Below, in pieces: positions 8,928-17,059 of a DNA stretch of 46,290 nt. The notes under the pieces were generated by a model that worked only from the letters and a program-made list of their open reading frames with translations, was not told the origin of the DNA and did not search any database. Source of the stretch: Hyphomicrobiales bacterium (GTDB taxonomy: Bacteria > Pseudomonadota > Alphaproteobacteria > Rhizobiales > Rhizobiaceae); contig UBTA01000052.1 in the NCBI GenBank assembly GCA_900468065.1, positions 1 to 46,290 on the forward strand. The letters run 5' to 3'. The position numbers were made by a program, and so were the translations under genes. How positions within the stretch are numbered: position 1 is the stretch's first letter; each line of letters begins with the position of its first letter.

Positions 8928-8987
8928 GGCGGGACTTCCCGCCTGCCACGACAATCCGCGATCCATTCGAAAGCGTTCGCGGATTGA
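8928..8987. terminator. Paired hairpins between the TerC-family gene and alr
   Basis: Two hairpins follow the TerC-family stop codon: GGCGGG/CCCGCC (8928-8944) and a 10-base stem CAATCCGCGA/TCGCGGATTG (8953-8962 with 8978-8987). Neither is followed by a clear T-run. They probably end or attenuate upstream transcription before alr. Confidence 0.5.
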
Positions 8988-9042
8988 TCAACCGAGGCGA
9001 CAGCGATTGCAGCCGCCGCCGCTTGGCTGTATTTCTCTCGCC

Positions 9043-10206
9043 ATGGCCATATTGCACACTCCCCCTTTCACTGACCCTGCCTTTGAGGCCGCATCCAACC
9101 GCGTCACCATCGATCTCGGTGCGCTCGCCGACAACTGGCGCCATATGGACAGGCTGTCCGGCAAGGCGCGGGCGGCGGCGGTGCTGAAAGCCAATGCCTA
9201 TGGGATCGGCATCGAACCTGCTGCAAGCACGCTCTACGCCGCTGGCGCGCGAGATTTCTTCGTTGCAAGTGTCGAGGAAGGTGTAGCGCTTCGCCCGATC
9301 GTTCCGGACGGACGCATCCATATTCTTGCGGGCATGTGGGCAGGCAACGAGCAGCTGTTCTTCGACAACGGCCTGGTACCGATCATCAATTCAGAGGAAC
9401 AGCTGGCCTTCTTCATGTCGGCGCTGTCGGAGCGCGGCGACCATCCGTGCGTCCTGCATGTCGATACCGGCATGAACCGCCTGGGGCTGACGCTCGACGA
9501 AGCGCTGGCACTTGCTGGCGACCCGGCCCGCCCGGCCAGCTTCTCGCCCATTCTGGTGATGAGCCATCTCGCCTGCGCCGATGATCAATCGCATCCGCTG
9601 AACCGCCGGCAGCTTGAATCATTCCGCACGGTTACGGCCGCTTTCGAAGGCATCGAATCAAGTCTTGCCAATTCGGCCGGCATCCATCTCGGATCCGATT
9701 TTCATTTCGACATGACCCGGCCGGGCATCGCCACCTATGGCGGCGAAGCTGTCAATGGTTTGGCCAATCCGATGAAACCGGTGGTGACGGCACAAGCCCG
9801 CATCCTGCAGATCCGCCGCGTGCGGACCGGCGAGACGGCAAGCTATGGTGGTTCGGCGCAATTTGCCCGCGACAGCCGGGTGGCGATCGTCGCCATCGGC
9901 TATGCCGACGGCTATCATCGCTCGGTCTCCGGCGGCGGCGTCGCCTTGCGCCAGGCAACACCATCCGGCGCCTACGGCTTCCTGCATGGCAGACAAGTGC
10001 CGCATCTCGGCCGTGTCACCATGGACCTCAGCCTGTTCGACATCACCGATTTTGCGGACAATGCCGTCCGGCCAGGGGATTATATCGAACTGTTCGGCAA
10101 CAATGTCGCCATCGATGATGTTGCCCGTGCGGGCGGCACGATCGGCTACGAGATGCTGACCAGCCTTGGGACGCGGTACGAGCGGGCGTATATCGAGGCG
10201 GAATAG
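9043..10206 (+). CDS. alr: Alanine racemase
   Basis: This PLP enzyme interconverts L- and D-alanine for peptidoglycan. The PLP lysine is in AAVLKANAYGIG (Lys about 49); the second catalytic tyrosine is in the segment GETASYGGSAQFARD, and the fold-type III barrel motif HVDTGMNRLGL is present. The length is 387 residues from ATG 9043; a TTG at 9007 in the same frame would add twelve residues not typical of the family. The gene is monocistronic or weakly linked to the toxin-antitoxin pair 65 bases downstream. Confidence 0.95.
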   Translation: MAILHTPPFTDPAFEAASNRVTIDLGALADNWRHMDRLSGKARAAAVLKANAYGIGIEPAASTLYAAGARDFFVASVEEGVALRPIVPDGRIHILAGMWAGNEQLFFDNGLVPIINSEEQLAFFMSALSERGDHPCVLHVDTGMNRLGLTLDEALALAGDPARPASFSPILVMSHLACADDQSHPLNRRQLESFRTVTAAFEGIESSLANSAGIHLGSDFHFDMTRPGIATYGGEAVNGLANPMKPVVTAQARILQIRRVRTGETASYGGSAQFARDSRVAIVAIGYADGYHRSVSGGGVALRQATPSGAYGFLHGRQVPHLGRVTMDLSLFDITDFADNAVRPGDYIELFGNNVAIDDVARAGGTIGYEMLTSLGTRYERAYIEAE

Positions 10207-10271
10207 TTTTCGAAATCACGGGCTTGGAATTCCAAACACGGTGTTCTAAGCTGGAACAAAAGGAGATCATC

Positions 10272-10520
10272 ATGTCTGATATCCAATTAAGTGACGAAGA
10301 TCGGGCGTTTATTGAAGAGCGCGTTCGAAGCGGGCCCTACAAGACTGTAAACGACGTTGTTCATGCCGGGCTTCGATCGCTGCGGCGTGATGAGGCCGCG
10401 CTCAAAAGCCTTATTCAAGAAGGGCTGGATGATATCGCGGCGGGACGTTTCTACGAATTCGGTGAAGAAGATGATTTGACCGAATTTATCATGGATCGTT
10501 CGAAAGCGCGAAGCGCCTGA
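10272..10520 (+). CDS. parD: ParD-family antitoxin
   Basis: This 82-residue protein has an N-terminal ribbon-helix-helix domain (about residues 1-45, with the SGPYKTVNDVVHAGLRSLRRDE pattern typical of ParD) and an acidic C-terminal tail with FGEEDDLTEF that would wrap the toxin. A strong AGGAG lies seven bases upstream of ATG 10272. Its stop overlaps the start of the toxin gene (TGATG). RHH antitoxins of this kind repress their own operon. Confidence 0.9.
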   Translation: MSDIQLSDEDRAFIEERVRSGPYKTVNDVVHAGLRSLRRDEAALKSLIQEGLDDIAAGRFYEFGEEDDLTEFIMDRSKARSA

Positions 10521-10831
10521 TGCGAAGACGGCGCTATCGCCTCTCCGAACGGGCGGCAGATGACCTGACCGATATCTATGACTATATCGCGAAAACGAAC
10601 CCGAAGGCTGCACAGCGTGTCGTGAACGCTATTCAGGTAAAAATCAGGTCCATTGCTGCCTTGGGTCTGACCGGCACGCCGAAGGACGATATGAAATCGG
10701 ATTTGCGCGCCGCCGTTTTCCGAAATCATCTGATTTACTTCCGTGTCACGGCGTCCCATCTCCTCATCCTGCGCATCCTTCACGGCCGCCAGGACGTTAC
10801 CTCTAAAAACTTCCCCGAAAGCGAAATTTGA
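10520..10831 (+). CDS. parE: ParE/RelE-superfamily toxin
   Basis: This 103-residue protein has the ParE pattern: LSERAADDLTDIYDYIAKTNPKAAQRVVNAI near the N-terminus, followed by the strand segments RAAVFRNHLIYFRVTASHLLILRILHGRQD. ParE toxins usually act on DNA gyrase, while other superfamily members cleave mRNA; the sequence alone does not settle the target. The start overlaps the parD stop by one base, and its own stop overlaps the radA start by one base. No truncation or frameshift is visible, so the module looks intact. Confidence 0.9.
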   Translation: MRRRRYRLSERAADDLTDIYDYIAKTNPKAAQRVVNAIQVKIRSIAALGLTGTPKDDMKSDLRAAVFRNHLIYFRVTASHLLILRILHGRQDVTSKNFPESEI

Positions 10832-12234
10832 TGGCGAAAGCCCGGACACAATTCATCTGCCAGAACTGCGGAACCGTTCATGCCCGATGGGTGGGAAAAT
10901 GCGAAGGCTGCAACCAGTGGAACACGATCGTCGAGGAAGACCCGATGGGCGGCATTGGCGGCGGGCCTGGCCGGACGCCGAAGAAGGGCCGCCCCGTGGC
11001 TTTGACGACGCTGTCGGGCGAAATCGAGGACGCGCCGCGCATCATGACGGGCATTTCCGAGCTTGACCGGGCCACCGGCGGCGGGTTCGTGCGCGGTTCG
11101 GCGGTGCTGATCGGCGGCGATCCCGGCATCGGCAAGTCGACGGTGCTGATGCAGGCGGCAGCCGCCCTGTCGCGGCAGGGGCATCGGGTCATCTATGTCT
11201 CGGGCGAAGAGGCCGTGGCGCAGGTGCGTTTGCGGGCGCAGCGGCTGGGGGCCGCCGATACCGAGGTGCTGCTGGCCGCAGAAACCAATGTCGAGGATAT
11301 TCTGGCGACGCTCGGCGAAGGCCGGCGGCCGGATCTCGCCATCATCGATTCGATCCAGACGCTGTGGAGCGACACCGCCGATTCGGCACCCGGCACGGTG
11401 ACGCAGGTGCGCACCGGCGTTCAGGCGATGATCCGCTTTGCCAAGCAGACGGGTGCCGCCATGGTGCTGGTCGGCCATGTCACCAAGGACGGCCAGATCG
11501 CCGGACCGCGCGTCGTCGAGCATATGGTCGATGCGGTGCTCTATTTCGAGGGCGATCGCGGTCACCATTACCGCATCCTGCGTACCGTGAAGAACCGGTT
11601 TGGCCCGACCGACGAGATTGGCGTGTTCGAAATGTCGGACAAGGGCCTTCGCGAAGTCACCAACCCCTCGGAACTGTTTCTCGGCGAGCGCAACTCGAAA
11701 TCGCCGGGAGCCGCCGTCTTTGCCGGCATGGAGGGAACGCGGCCCGTCTTGGTGGAGGTCCAGGCGCTGGTGGCGCCGACATCGCTCGGCACGCCGCGCC
11801 GCGCGATCGTTGGATGGGACTCAGCCCGCCTTTCGATGATCCTCGCTGTACTGGAAGCGCATTGCGGCGTTCGGCTTGGCCAGCACGACGTTTATCTCAA
11901 TATTGCCGGCGGATACCGGATTTCGGAGCCTGCAGCCGATCTTGCGGTCGCTTCCGCATTGGTTTCCTCGCTTGCCGGTCTTGCCCTTCCCTCCGATTGC
12001 GTCTATTTCGGCGAAGTCAGTCTGTCCGGGGCCATCCGGCCGGTTGCGCATACCGCCCAGCGCCTGAAAGAAGCCGAAAAACTCGGCTTTTCACAGGCCG
12101 TCCTGCCCGCCGCCTCCGCCGACCTGCCCAAGGGCAGCGGCATGAGTTGGGCAGAGATGGAAAGCCTGCCGGATCTGGTGGCGCGCATTGCCGGCTCGAA
12201 GGGAGCCTTAAAGCAGGCCGACAATGATGATTGA
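10831..12234 (+). CDS. radA: DNA repair protein RadA
   Basis: RadA is a RecA-related ATPase that promotes branch migration in recombination. In order, it has the N-terminal zinc finger (Cys 10, 13, 24, 27: CQNC...CEGC), Walker A GGDPGIGKST, the RadA-specific KNRFG motif in TVKNRFGPTDEIGVFEM, and the C-terminal Lon-protease-like domain (from about 290, VEVQALVAPTSLGTPRRAI). Length is 467 residues. The ATG shares its A with the TGA of parE, so translation may be coupled to the toxin gene, an unusual arrangement. A weak hairpin CGCCA/TGGCG follows at 12241-12258. Confidence 0.95.
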   Translation: MAKARTQFICQNCGTVHARWVGKCEGCNQWNTIVEEDPMGGIGGGPGRTPKKGRPVALTTLSGEIEDAPRIMTGISELDRATGGGFVRGSAVLIGGDPGIGKSTVLMQAAAALSRQGHRVIYVSGEEAVAQVRLRAQRLGAADTEVLLAAETNVEDILATLGEGRRPDLAIIDSIQTLWSDTADSAPGTVTQVRTGVQAMIRFAKQTGAAMVLVGHVTKDGQIAGPRVVEHMVDAVLYFEGDRGHHYRILRTVKNRFGPTDEIGVFEMSDKGLREVTNPSELFLGERNSKSPGAAVFAGMEGTRPVLVEVQALVAPTSLGTPRRAIVGWDSARLSMILAVLEAHCGVRLGQHDVYLNIAGGYRISEPAADLAVASALVSSLAGLALPSDCVYFGEVSLSGAIRPVAHTAQRLKEAEKLGFSQAVLPAASADLPKGSGMSWAEMESLPDLVARIAGSKGALKQADNDD

Positions 12235-12287
12235 GGAAGCCGCCACTTAAAAATGGCGAATTCCGGTGAAAACAGTGTTCAATCATG

Positions 12288-12326
12288 GACCATCGAAAGA
12301 CGCCTCAAGCGTCATCATATATGGTC
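12288..12326. repeat. Nested hairpin downstream of radA
   Basis: GACCAT at 12288-12293 pairs with ATGGTC at 12321-12326, and inside them GACGC at 12299-12303 pairs with GCGTC at 12309-12313. The structure is followed directly by a longer two-hairpin repeat. It could be the radA terminator or part of that element. Confidence 0.45.
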
Positions 12327-12351
12327 TGCGGAAAATCAGCGTGAGGTCGCG

Positions 12352-12451
12352 CTGCAGCATGGCTTTTGAATCGCGCCCGATTTAAAAGCCATGCTGCAGA
12401 TCAAAGGGGTGCTGCGTCCTTTGCGCGTCCGGAAGGACGCGCGGCGCAGCA
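12352..12451 (+). repeat. Two-hairpin intergenic repeat, copy A
   Basis: The left hairpin has a 22-base stem (12352-12373 with 12378-12399) with one G-T wobble; its arms contain GCATGGCTTTTGAATCG. The right part is a compound hairpin: outer TGCTGCG/CGCAGCA (12410-12416, 12445-12451) and inner CGCGTCC/GGACGCG (12424-12441). The core CCTTTGCGCGTC recurs in copy B at 13251, in the same orientation and with the same order of parts. It ends about 24 bases before cvpA and is transcribed into its leader. Confidence 0.8.
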
Positions 12452-12474
12452 GGCGGTTTCGGAGTAGGACAAAT

Positions 12475-13089
12475 ATGCCCATTACAATTCTCGACGGTAT
12501 CGTTCTCGGCGTCGCGCTTTTCTCGGCCATCCTGGCCATGGTTCGCGGCTTCTCCCGGGAAGTTCTGTCGGTCGCAAGCTGGCTCGGCGCTGCGGCTGCC
12601 GCCTATTTCCTCTACCCATACCTGTTGCCCTACGCCAAGAACTACACCAGCAGCGATACGGTCGCGATGATCGGCTCGGCCGGCGTCGTCTTCCTGGTTG
12701 CGCTGATCATCGTCTCGTTCATCACCATGCGGATCGCCGATTTCATCATCGACAGCCGTATCGGGGCGCTGGACCGGACACTCGGCTTCCTGTTCGGCGC
12801 TGCACGCGGCGTCCTGCTCGTCGTCGTCGCCATGCTGTTTTTCAACTGGCTGGTGGCGCCGCAGCAGCAGCCGGTCTGGGTCACGACCGCCAAATCCAAA
12901 CCGCTGCTCGACAATCTCGGCGGCAAGCTGATCGCGCTCCTGCCTGAAAATGCCGATGCCACCATCCTCGACCGCCTGCGCGGCAAGGATACGACCGGCG
13001 AAGGCGAGAACGAAGGCACCGGCGGCACGACCACCCAGCCTCCGGCTGAAGAAACGCCTGCCACCAACGGTGCAGCGACCAACGGCTAA
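12475..13089 (+). CDS. cvpA: CvpA family membrane protein
   Basis: This 204-residue inner-membrane protein has four hydrophobic segments, starting with MPITILDGIVLGVALFSAILAMVRGFSREVLSVASW, and the family RGFSRE motif. CvpA homologues are linked to colicin V production and purF expression in enterobacteria and to envelope stress tolerance. The C-terminal tail (about 175-204) is rich in Thr, Glu and Pro and probably unstructured. ATG 12475 is preferred because AGGA lies seven bases upstream; codons before it belong to a repeat. The gene precedes purF, as in many proteobacteria, but a terminator and repeat separate them. Confidence 0.9.
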   Translation: MPITILDGIVLGVALFSAILAMVRGFSREVLSVASWLGAAAAAYFLYPYLLPYAKNYTSSDTVAMIGSAGVVFLVALIIVSFITMRIADFIIDSRIGALDRTLGFLFGAARGVLLVVVAMLFFNWLVAPQQQPVWVTTAKSKPLLDNLGGKLIALLPENADATILDRLRGKDTTGEGENEGTGGTTTQPPAEETPATNGAATNG

Positions 13090-13106
13090 GGCCGAACGAT
13101 AGAATG

Positions 13107-13140
13107 AGGGCCCGCTTTTGCGGGCTCTGTCCATTTTTGC
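13107..13140 (+). terminator. Rho-independent terminator of cvpA
   Basis: AGGGCCCGC at 13107-13115 pairs with GCGGGCTCT at 13120-13128 (nine pairs, one G-T) around a TTTT loop, followed a few bases later by a run of five T. This suggests cvpA and purF are separate transcripts despite adjacency. Confidence 0.75.
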
Positions 13141-13190
13141 AACGATGATATGTGAAACCCTCAGGCCTTCCCGGCTTGAAGGTTCACTGA

Positions 13191-13281
13191 ATAATTCTTA
13201 AATCGGGACCGATTTGAGAATTATGCAGGAAACCAAAAGCGCTACAGCGACCTTTGCGCGTCATGAATGACGCGCGGTAGG
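13191..13281 (+). repeat. Two-hairpin intergenic repeat, copy B
   Basis: The left hairpin pairs 13191-13206 with 13209-13224 (16 pairs, one G-T wobble). The right hairpin has inner arms CGCGTCAT/ATGACGCG (13257-13274) and outer CTAC/GTAG. It shares the core CCTTTGCGCGTC and the ATTATGCAGG/CATGCTGCAG-like join with copy A, but its left stem differs on both arms, so pairing is kept while sequence changes. It lies in the purF leader, about 55 bases before the start codon. Confidence 0.8.
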
Positions 13282-13336
13282 GATCTGATACAATATGCCA
13301 AACGCGTTCCAGCCGTTAACACAAAGGCCAACAGCG

Positions 13337-14827
13337 ATGACCCATTTGCGAGCCGCAGAAATTCACGATGAAATGGACGGCGATACGCTGCACGAAGAGT
13401 GCGGTGTGTTCGGCATTCTGGGACATCCGGATGCGGCGGCGCTTACGGCGCTCGGGCTGCACGCCCTGCAGCATCGCGGCCAGGAAGCAGCTGGTATCGT
13501 TACCTTCGATGGCAAGCAGTTCCATACCGAAAAGCGCATGGGCCTCGTCGGCGATCACTATACCGACCCGGCGATCCTCGCAAAGCTACCCGGCACCATC
13601 TCGATCGGCCACACGCGCTACTCGACGACCGGCGAAGTGGCGCTGCGCAACGTCCAGCCGCTGTTTGCCGAACTCGAAGTCGGTGGTATCGCCATTGCCC
13701 ATAACGGCAACTTCACCAACGGCCTGACGATGCGCCGCCAGATCATCGCCACCGGCGCCATCTGTCAGTCGACATCGGATACCGAAGTCGTCCTTCATCT
13801 CATCGCCCGTTCGCGCCATACCTCGACGGCCGACCGTTTCATCGATGCCATCCGGCAGATGGAAGGCGGCTATTCGATGCTGGCCATGACCCGCACCAAG
13901 CTGATCGCCGCCCGCGACCCCACCGGCATCCGGCCGCTGGTGATGGGCGAACTCGATGGCAAGCCGATCTTCTGCTCGGAAACCTGCGCGCTCGACATTA
14001 TCGGTGCGAAATATATCCGCGACGTCGAAAATGGCGAAGTGATCATCTGCGAAATCCAGGCGGATGGCTCGATCCAGATCGATGCGCGCAAGCCCGTCAA
14101 TCCGCAGCCGGAACGGCTCTGCCTGTTCGAATATGTCTATTTCGCCCGTCCCGATTCGGTGGTCGGCGGCCGCAACGTTTATGTGGCGCGCAAGAACATG
14201 GGCATCAACCTCGCCAAGGAATCGCCTGTCGAGGCCGATGTCGTCGTGCCCGTTCCGGACGGTGGCACGCCGGCGGCGATCGGTTACGCCCAGGCGAGCG
14301 GCATTCCCTTCGAACTCGGCATCATCCGCAACCACTATGTCGGCCGCACCTTCATCGAGCCGACACAGTCGATCCGCGCCTTCGGCGTCAAATTGAAGCA
14401 TTCGGCCAACCGGGCGATGATCGAAGGCAAGCGCGTCGTGCTGGTCGATGATTCGATTGTGCGCGGCACCACGTCGCTGAAGATCGTCCAGATGATCCGC
14501 GATGCCGGTGCGACAGAAGTGCACATCCGCGTTGCCAGCCCGATGATCTTCTACCCCGACTTCTACGGTATCGACACGCCGAATGCCGACAAGCTGCTCG
14601 CCAACCAGTACAACGACATCAAGGCGATGGCGAAGTTCATCGGCGCCGATTCGCTGGAGTTCCTGACGATCGACGGGCTGTACCGCGCCGTCGGCGGCGA
14701 AGACCGCAACAATGCCCGCCCGCAGTTCACCGACCACTATTTCACCGGTGACTATCCGACGCGGCTTCTCGACAAGAACGGCGATACGACAAGCCCGAAA
14801 CTGTCGATGCTCGCCAGCAATGGCTGA
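13337..14827 (+). CDS. purF: Amidophosphoribosyltransferase
   Basis: PurF makes phosphoribosylamine from PRPP and glutamine, the first step of purine synthesis. The N-terminal Ntn glutaminase domain starts at Cys 22 (LHEECGVFGILGHPDA), after a propeptide of about 21 residues that would be removed. HALQHRGQEAAGI and the HNGNFTN loop follow. The C-terminal PRPP-binding motif is VVLVDDSIVRGTTS. Length is 496 residues from ATG 13337; an ATG at 13295 would add 14 residues. The gene follows cvpA and precedes an SDR, a common rhizobial order. Confidence 0.96.
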   Translation: MTHLRAAEIHDEMDGDTLHEECGVFGILGHPDAAALTALGLHALQHRGQEAAGIVTFDGKQFHTEKRMGLVGDHYTDPAILAKLPGTISIGHTRYSTTGEVALRNVQPLFAELEVGGIAIAHNGNFTNGLTMRRQIIATGAICQSTSDTEVVLHLIARSRHTSTADRFIDAIRQMEGGYSMLAMTRTKLIAARDPTGIRPLVMGELDGKPIFCSETCALDIIGAKYIRDVENGEVIICEIQADGSIQIDARKPVNPQPERLCLFEYVYFARPDSVVGGRNVYVARKNMGINLAKESPVEADVVVPVPDGGTPAAIGYAQASGIPFELGIIRNHYVGRTFIEPTQSIRAFGVKLKHSANRAMIEGKRVVLVDDSIVRGTTSLKIVQMIRDAGATEVHIRVASPMIFYPDFYGIDTPNADKLLANQYNDIKAMAKFIGADSLEFLTIDGLYRAVGGEDRNNARPQFTDHYFTGDYPTRLLDKNGDTTSPKLSMLASNG

Positions 14828-14835
14828 ACCACTCG

Positions 14836-14858
14836 CCTGAGCCCGAAAGGGCTTGAGG
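14836..14858 (+). terminator. Hairpin downstream of purF
   Basis: AGCCC/GGGCT with a GAAA tetraloop, extended by CCT/AGG on the outside, lies nine bases after the purF stop codon. No T-run follows, so it may act as a weak terminator or protect the 3' end of the mRNA. Confidence 0.5.
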
Positions 14859-14958
14859 AACAGCGCTTGCCGCCCTGAACCTTCGCTTCCTGACTTGCGT
14901 CAGAACCCGGACGTGTGGCACAGCAAGCCCGCATCAATGAATTCGGAGCCACCCAGAC

Positions 14959-15699
14959 ATGATCGATCTCAAGGGCCGCATCGCCTTGGTCACCGGCGCA
15001 TCGCGCGGCATCGGCTATTTCACCGCGCTTGAACTGGCCAAGGCCGGTGCGCAGGTCATCGCCTGCGCCCGCACGGTCGGCGGTCTGGAAGACCTTGACG
15101 ACGCGATCAAGTCCGCGGGCGGCTTGCCGGCAACGCTGGTTCCCTTCGACCTTGCGGATATGACCGCAATCGACAAGCTCGGCGGCGCGATCAACGAGCG
15201 GTGGGGCAAGCTGGACATTCTCGTCGCCAATGCCGGCGTGCTCGGTGTGATCTCGCCGGTCGGCCACGTCGAGGCCAAGGTGTTCGAGAAGGTGATGACT
15301 GTCAACGTCACCGCAACATGGCGGCTGATCCGGTCCGTCGATCCGCTGCTGCAGCAGTCCGATGCCGGCCGCGCGCTGATCCTGTCCTCGAGCGCTGCCC
15401 ATAAGTGCAAGCCCTTCTGGGGCCCCTACTCCGCCTCCAAGGCCGCTGTCGAAGCTCTGGCCCGCACCTGGGCCGGCGAAACACAGCGCCTGCCCCTGCG
15501 CATCCTCTCGGTCGATCCGGGCGCTACCCGCACGGCGATGCGCGCACAAGCCATTCCCGGCGAAGACCCATCGACCGTACCGCACCCGTCCGAAGTCGCC
15601 GCAAAGCTCCTGCCGCTGGTCGGGCCGGATCAGACGGAAACCGGAAAACTGTTTATCGTCCGCGAAAACCGCATCGTCGATTACCGCCTGCCGGATTGA
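14959..15699 (+). CDS. Short-chain dehydrogenase/reductase
   Basis: This 246-residue classical SDR has the cofactor motif TGASRGIG (residues 12-19), the NAG motif in LDILVANAGVLG, an SSSAAH segment with the catalytic Ser, and the YSASKAA motif with Tyr and Lys. The basic/small residues after the glycine motif (ACARTVGG) suggest NADP(H) preference, but this is uncertain. The substrate cannot be told. Downstream, a GFA-family gene converges with an 8-base gap. Confidence 0.92.
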   Translation: MIDLKGRIALVTGASRGIGYFTALELAKAGAQVIACARTVGGLEDLDDAIKSAGGLPATLVPFDLADMTAIDKLGGAINERWGKLDILVANAGVLGVISPVGHVEAKVFEKVMTVNVTATWRLIRSVDPLLQQSDAGRALILSSSAAHKCKPFWGPYSASKAAVEALARTWAGETQRLPLRILSVDPGATRTAMRAQAIPGEDPSTVPHPSEVAAKLLPLVGPDQTETGKLFIVRENRIVDYRLPD

Positions 15700-15707
15700 C
15701 CTTCGGA

Positions 15708-16115
15708 TCAGACCGGGTCTTTGTCAAAGATGGTGATGCCTGCCGGCAACTGAACCCAGGAGTGCCTGCGACAGGTGTAAACCGAGTCCTGCGGGGCCGG
15801 AAAATCCGGGTCGGCGAAACCGCCGACCGCAACAGCCACCGAGACTTGATCCACGTCTTCTTCAGTGTGAAACAGATTTGTTCCACAGACAGGGCAGAAG
15901 CGAAACCGGAACCGGGCGCCCTGATCGCCCGTCCGGACATAATCCGTAGCAGTTCCGAAAACCGTATAGGGCACCGCAAATGCAGCCAGTGCTGCAAAGA
16001 CACTGCCGGTTCGCTGCTGGCAGGCGAGGCAGTGGCAGACGCCAACACCCAGCGGCTCGCCGTGTACTTCTATCTGCAACTGGCCGCAACCACAGGAAGC
16101 TCGTCTGGACAGCAT
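15708..16115 (-). CDS. GFA-family zinc protein (CENP-V/GFA domain)
   Basis: This 135-residue protein has the glutathione-dependent formaldehyde-activating enzyme fold, marked by three zinc-binding cysteine clusters: CGCGQL near the N-terminus, CHCLACQ (about 27-33) and CPVCGTNLF (about 74-82). The family is named for one S-hydroxymethylglutathione-forming enzyme, but most members have no shown activity. It lies 48 bases after pssA on the same strand and may be the last gene of the psd-pssA transcript. It lacks the HPDxDT..WP tail of the three tandem paralogues at 31.3-32.8 kb, so it is a separate lineage. Confidence 0.88.
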   Translation of the reverse strand: MLSRRASCGCGQLQIEVHGEPLGVGVCHCLACQQRTGSVFAALAAFAVPYTVFGTATDYVRTGDQGARFRFRFCPVCGTNLFHTEEDVDQVSVAVAVGGFADPDFPAPQDSVYTCRRHSWVQLPAGITIFDKDPV

Positions 16116-16163
16116 GAAACACCTCGTCAGGCTGCAAGCTCTAATCGCCAGCCAAACAGCCGT

Positions 16164-17027
16164 TTACAAATTTTTGTCCACCGGCAGGCCATCTTCGCCC
16201 GGCGTAGAGAGATCGGGATGTCCCGGCCACTTGCTGCCATACTTGCGGTGCCAGGCGCGTGCGCCGAACGGCAGCGTCAAGAGATAGCCGACGGCGGTGA
16301 CGACCATGGTTTCCCACGTAAAGCTCATCAGCGTCGCGACATAGAGGACGACGAACAGGATGACTGGTAGAACCAGATCGCGGCGAACGCGGTTTTCGGA
16401 CTTGCCCGACCAGACCGGCAACCGGCTGACGAGCAGGAAGGCGATCAGCACCGTGTAGGCGGAGGATATCAAGCCCATGACGTGGTCCGGCTGCACACCG
16501 AGAAGCCCGAGATAGACCGGCAGCAGCACCAGCATGGCGCCCGCCGGGGCCGGTACACCGACGAAATATTCCGACTGCCACTTGGCCTTGATATCGCGCT
16601 CGGCCATGACGTTGAAGCGGGCCAAGCGGAGACCGGCGGCGATGACGTAGATCAGCGCGGCGATCCAACCGATCGAGCGGGCCTCGTCCAGCACATAGGC
16701 GAACAGCACCAGCGCCGGCGCGACGCCGAAATTGACGATATCGGCGAGCGAATCCATCTGCACGCCGAATTTCGACGTGGCCTTCAGGAGGCGGGCGACA
16801 CGCCCGTCGATGCCATCGAGGAAGGCTGCGACCAGCACCATGGCCACGGCAAGTTCGAAGCGCCCTTCAAAGGCAAGGCGGACACCAGAAAGGCCGGCGC
16901 AGATGGCAAGCACCGTGATCACATTGGGGACGAGCAGCCGCAGCGGAATTTCCCGCAGGCGTGGCCCGCGCGCTTCATCGTCGTCGTTCGGACCGTGCGG
17001 GTCAAAGGGCGGAAAGGGTGTTTCCAT
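16164..17027 (-). CDS. pssA: CDP-diacylglycerol-serine O-phosphatidyltransferase
   Basis: This inner-membrane enzyme joins CDP-diacylglycerol and serine to make phosphatidylserine. It has the CDP-alcohol phosphotransferase motif DG..AR........G...D...D in DGIDGRVARLL through MDSLADIVNFG (about residues 73-103), and about eight hydrophobic segments. ATG 17027 (METPFPPFDPHGP) is chosen because CAGGAG lies just upstream; an alternative ATG at 17060 overlaps the psd stop by one base and would add eleven residues. It follows psd, which acts on its product, so the two steps to phosphatidylethanolamine are encoded together. Confidence 0.94.
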   Translation of the reverse strand: METPFPPFDPHGPNDDDEARGPRLREIPLRLLVPNVITVLAICAGLSGVRLAFEGRFELAVAMVLVAAFLDGIDGRVARLLKATSKFGVQMDSLADIVNFGVAPALVLFAYVLDEARSIGWIAALIYVIAAGLRLARFNVMAERDIKAKWQSEYFVGVPAPAGAMLVLLPVYLGLLGVQPDHVMGLISSAYTVLIAFLLVSRLPVWSGKSENRVRRDLVLPVILFVVLYVATLMSFTWETMVVTAVGYLLTLPFGARAWHRKYGSKWPGHPDLSTPGEDGLPVDKNL

Positions 17028-17059
17028 GATCTGCTCCTGTTTCGCGGAAGGCTCTTCCA

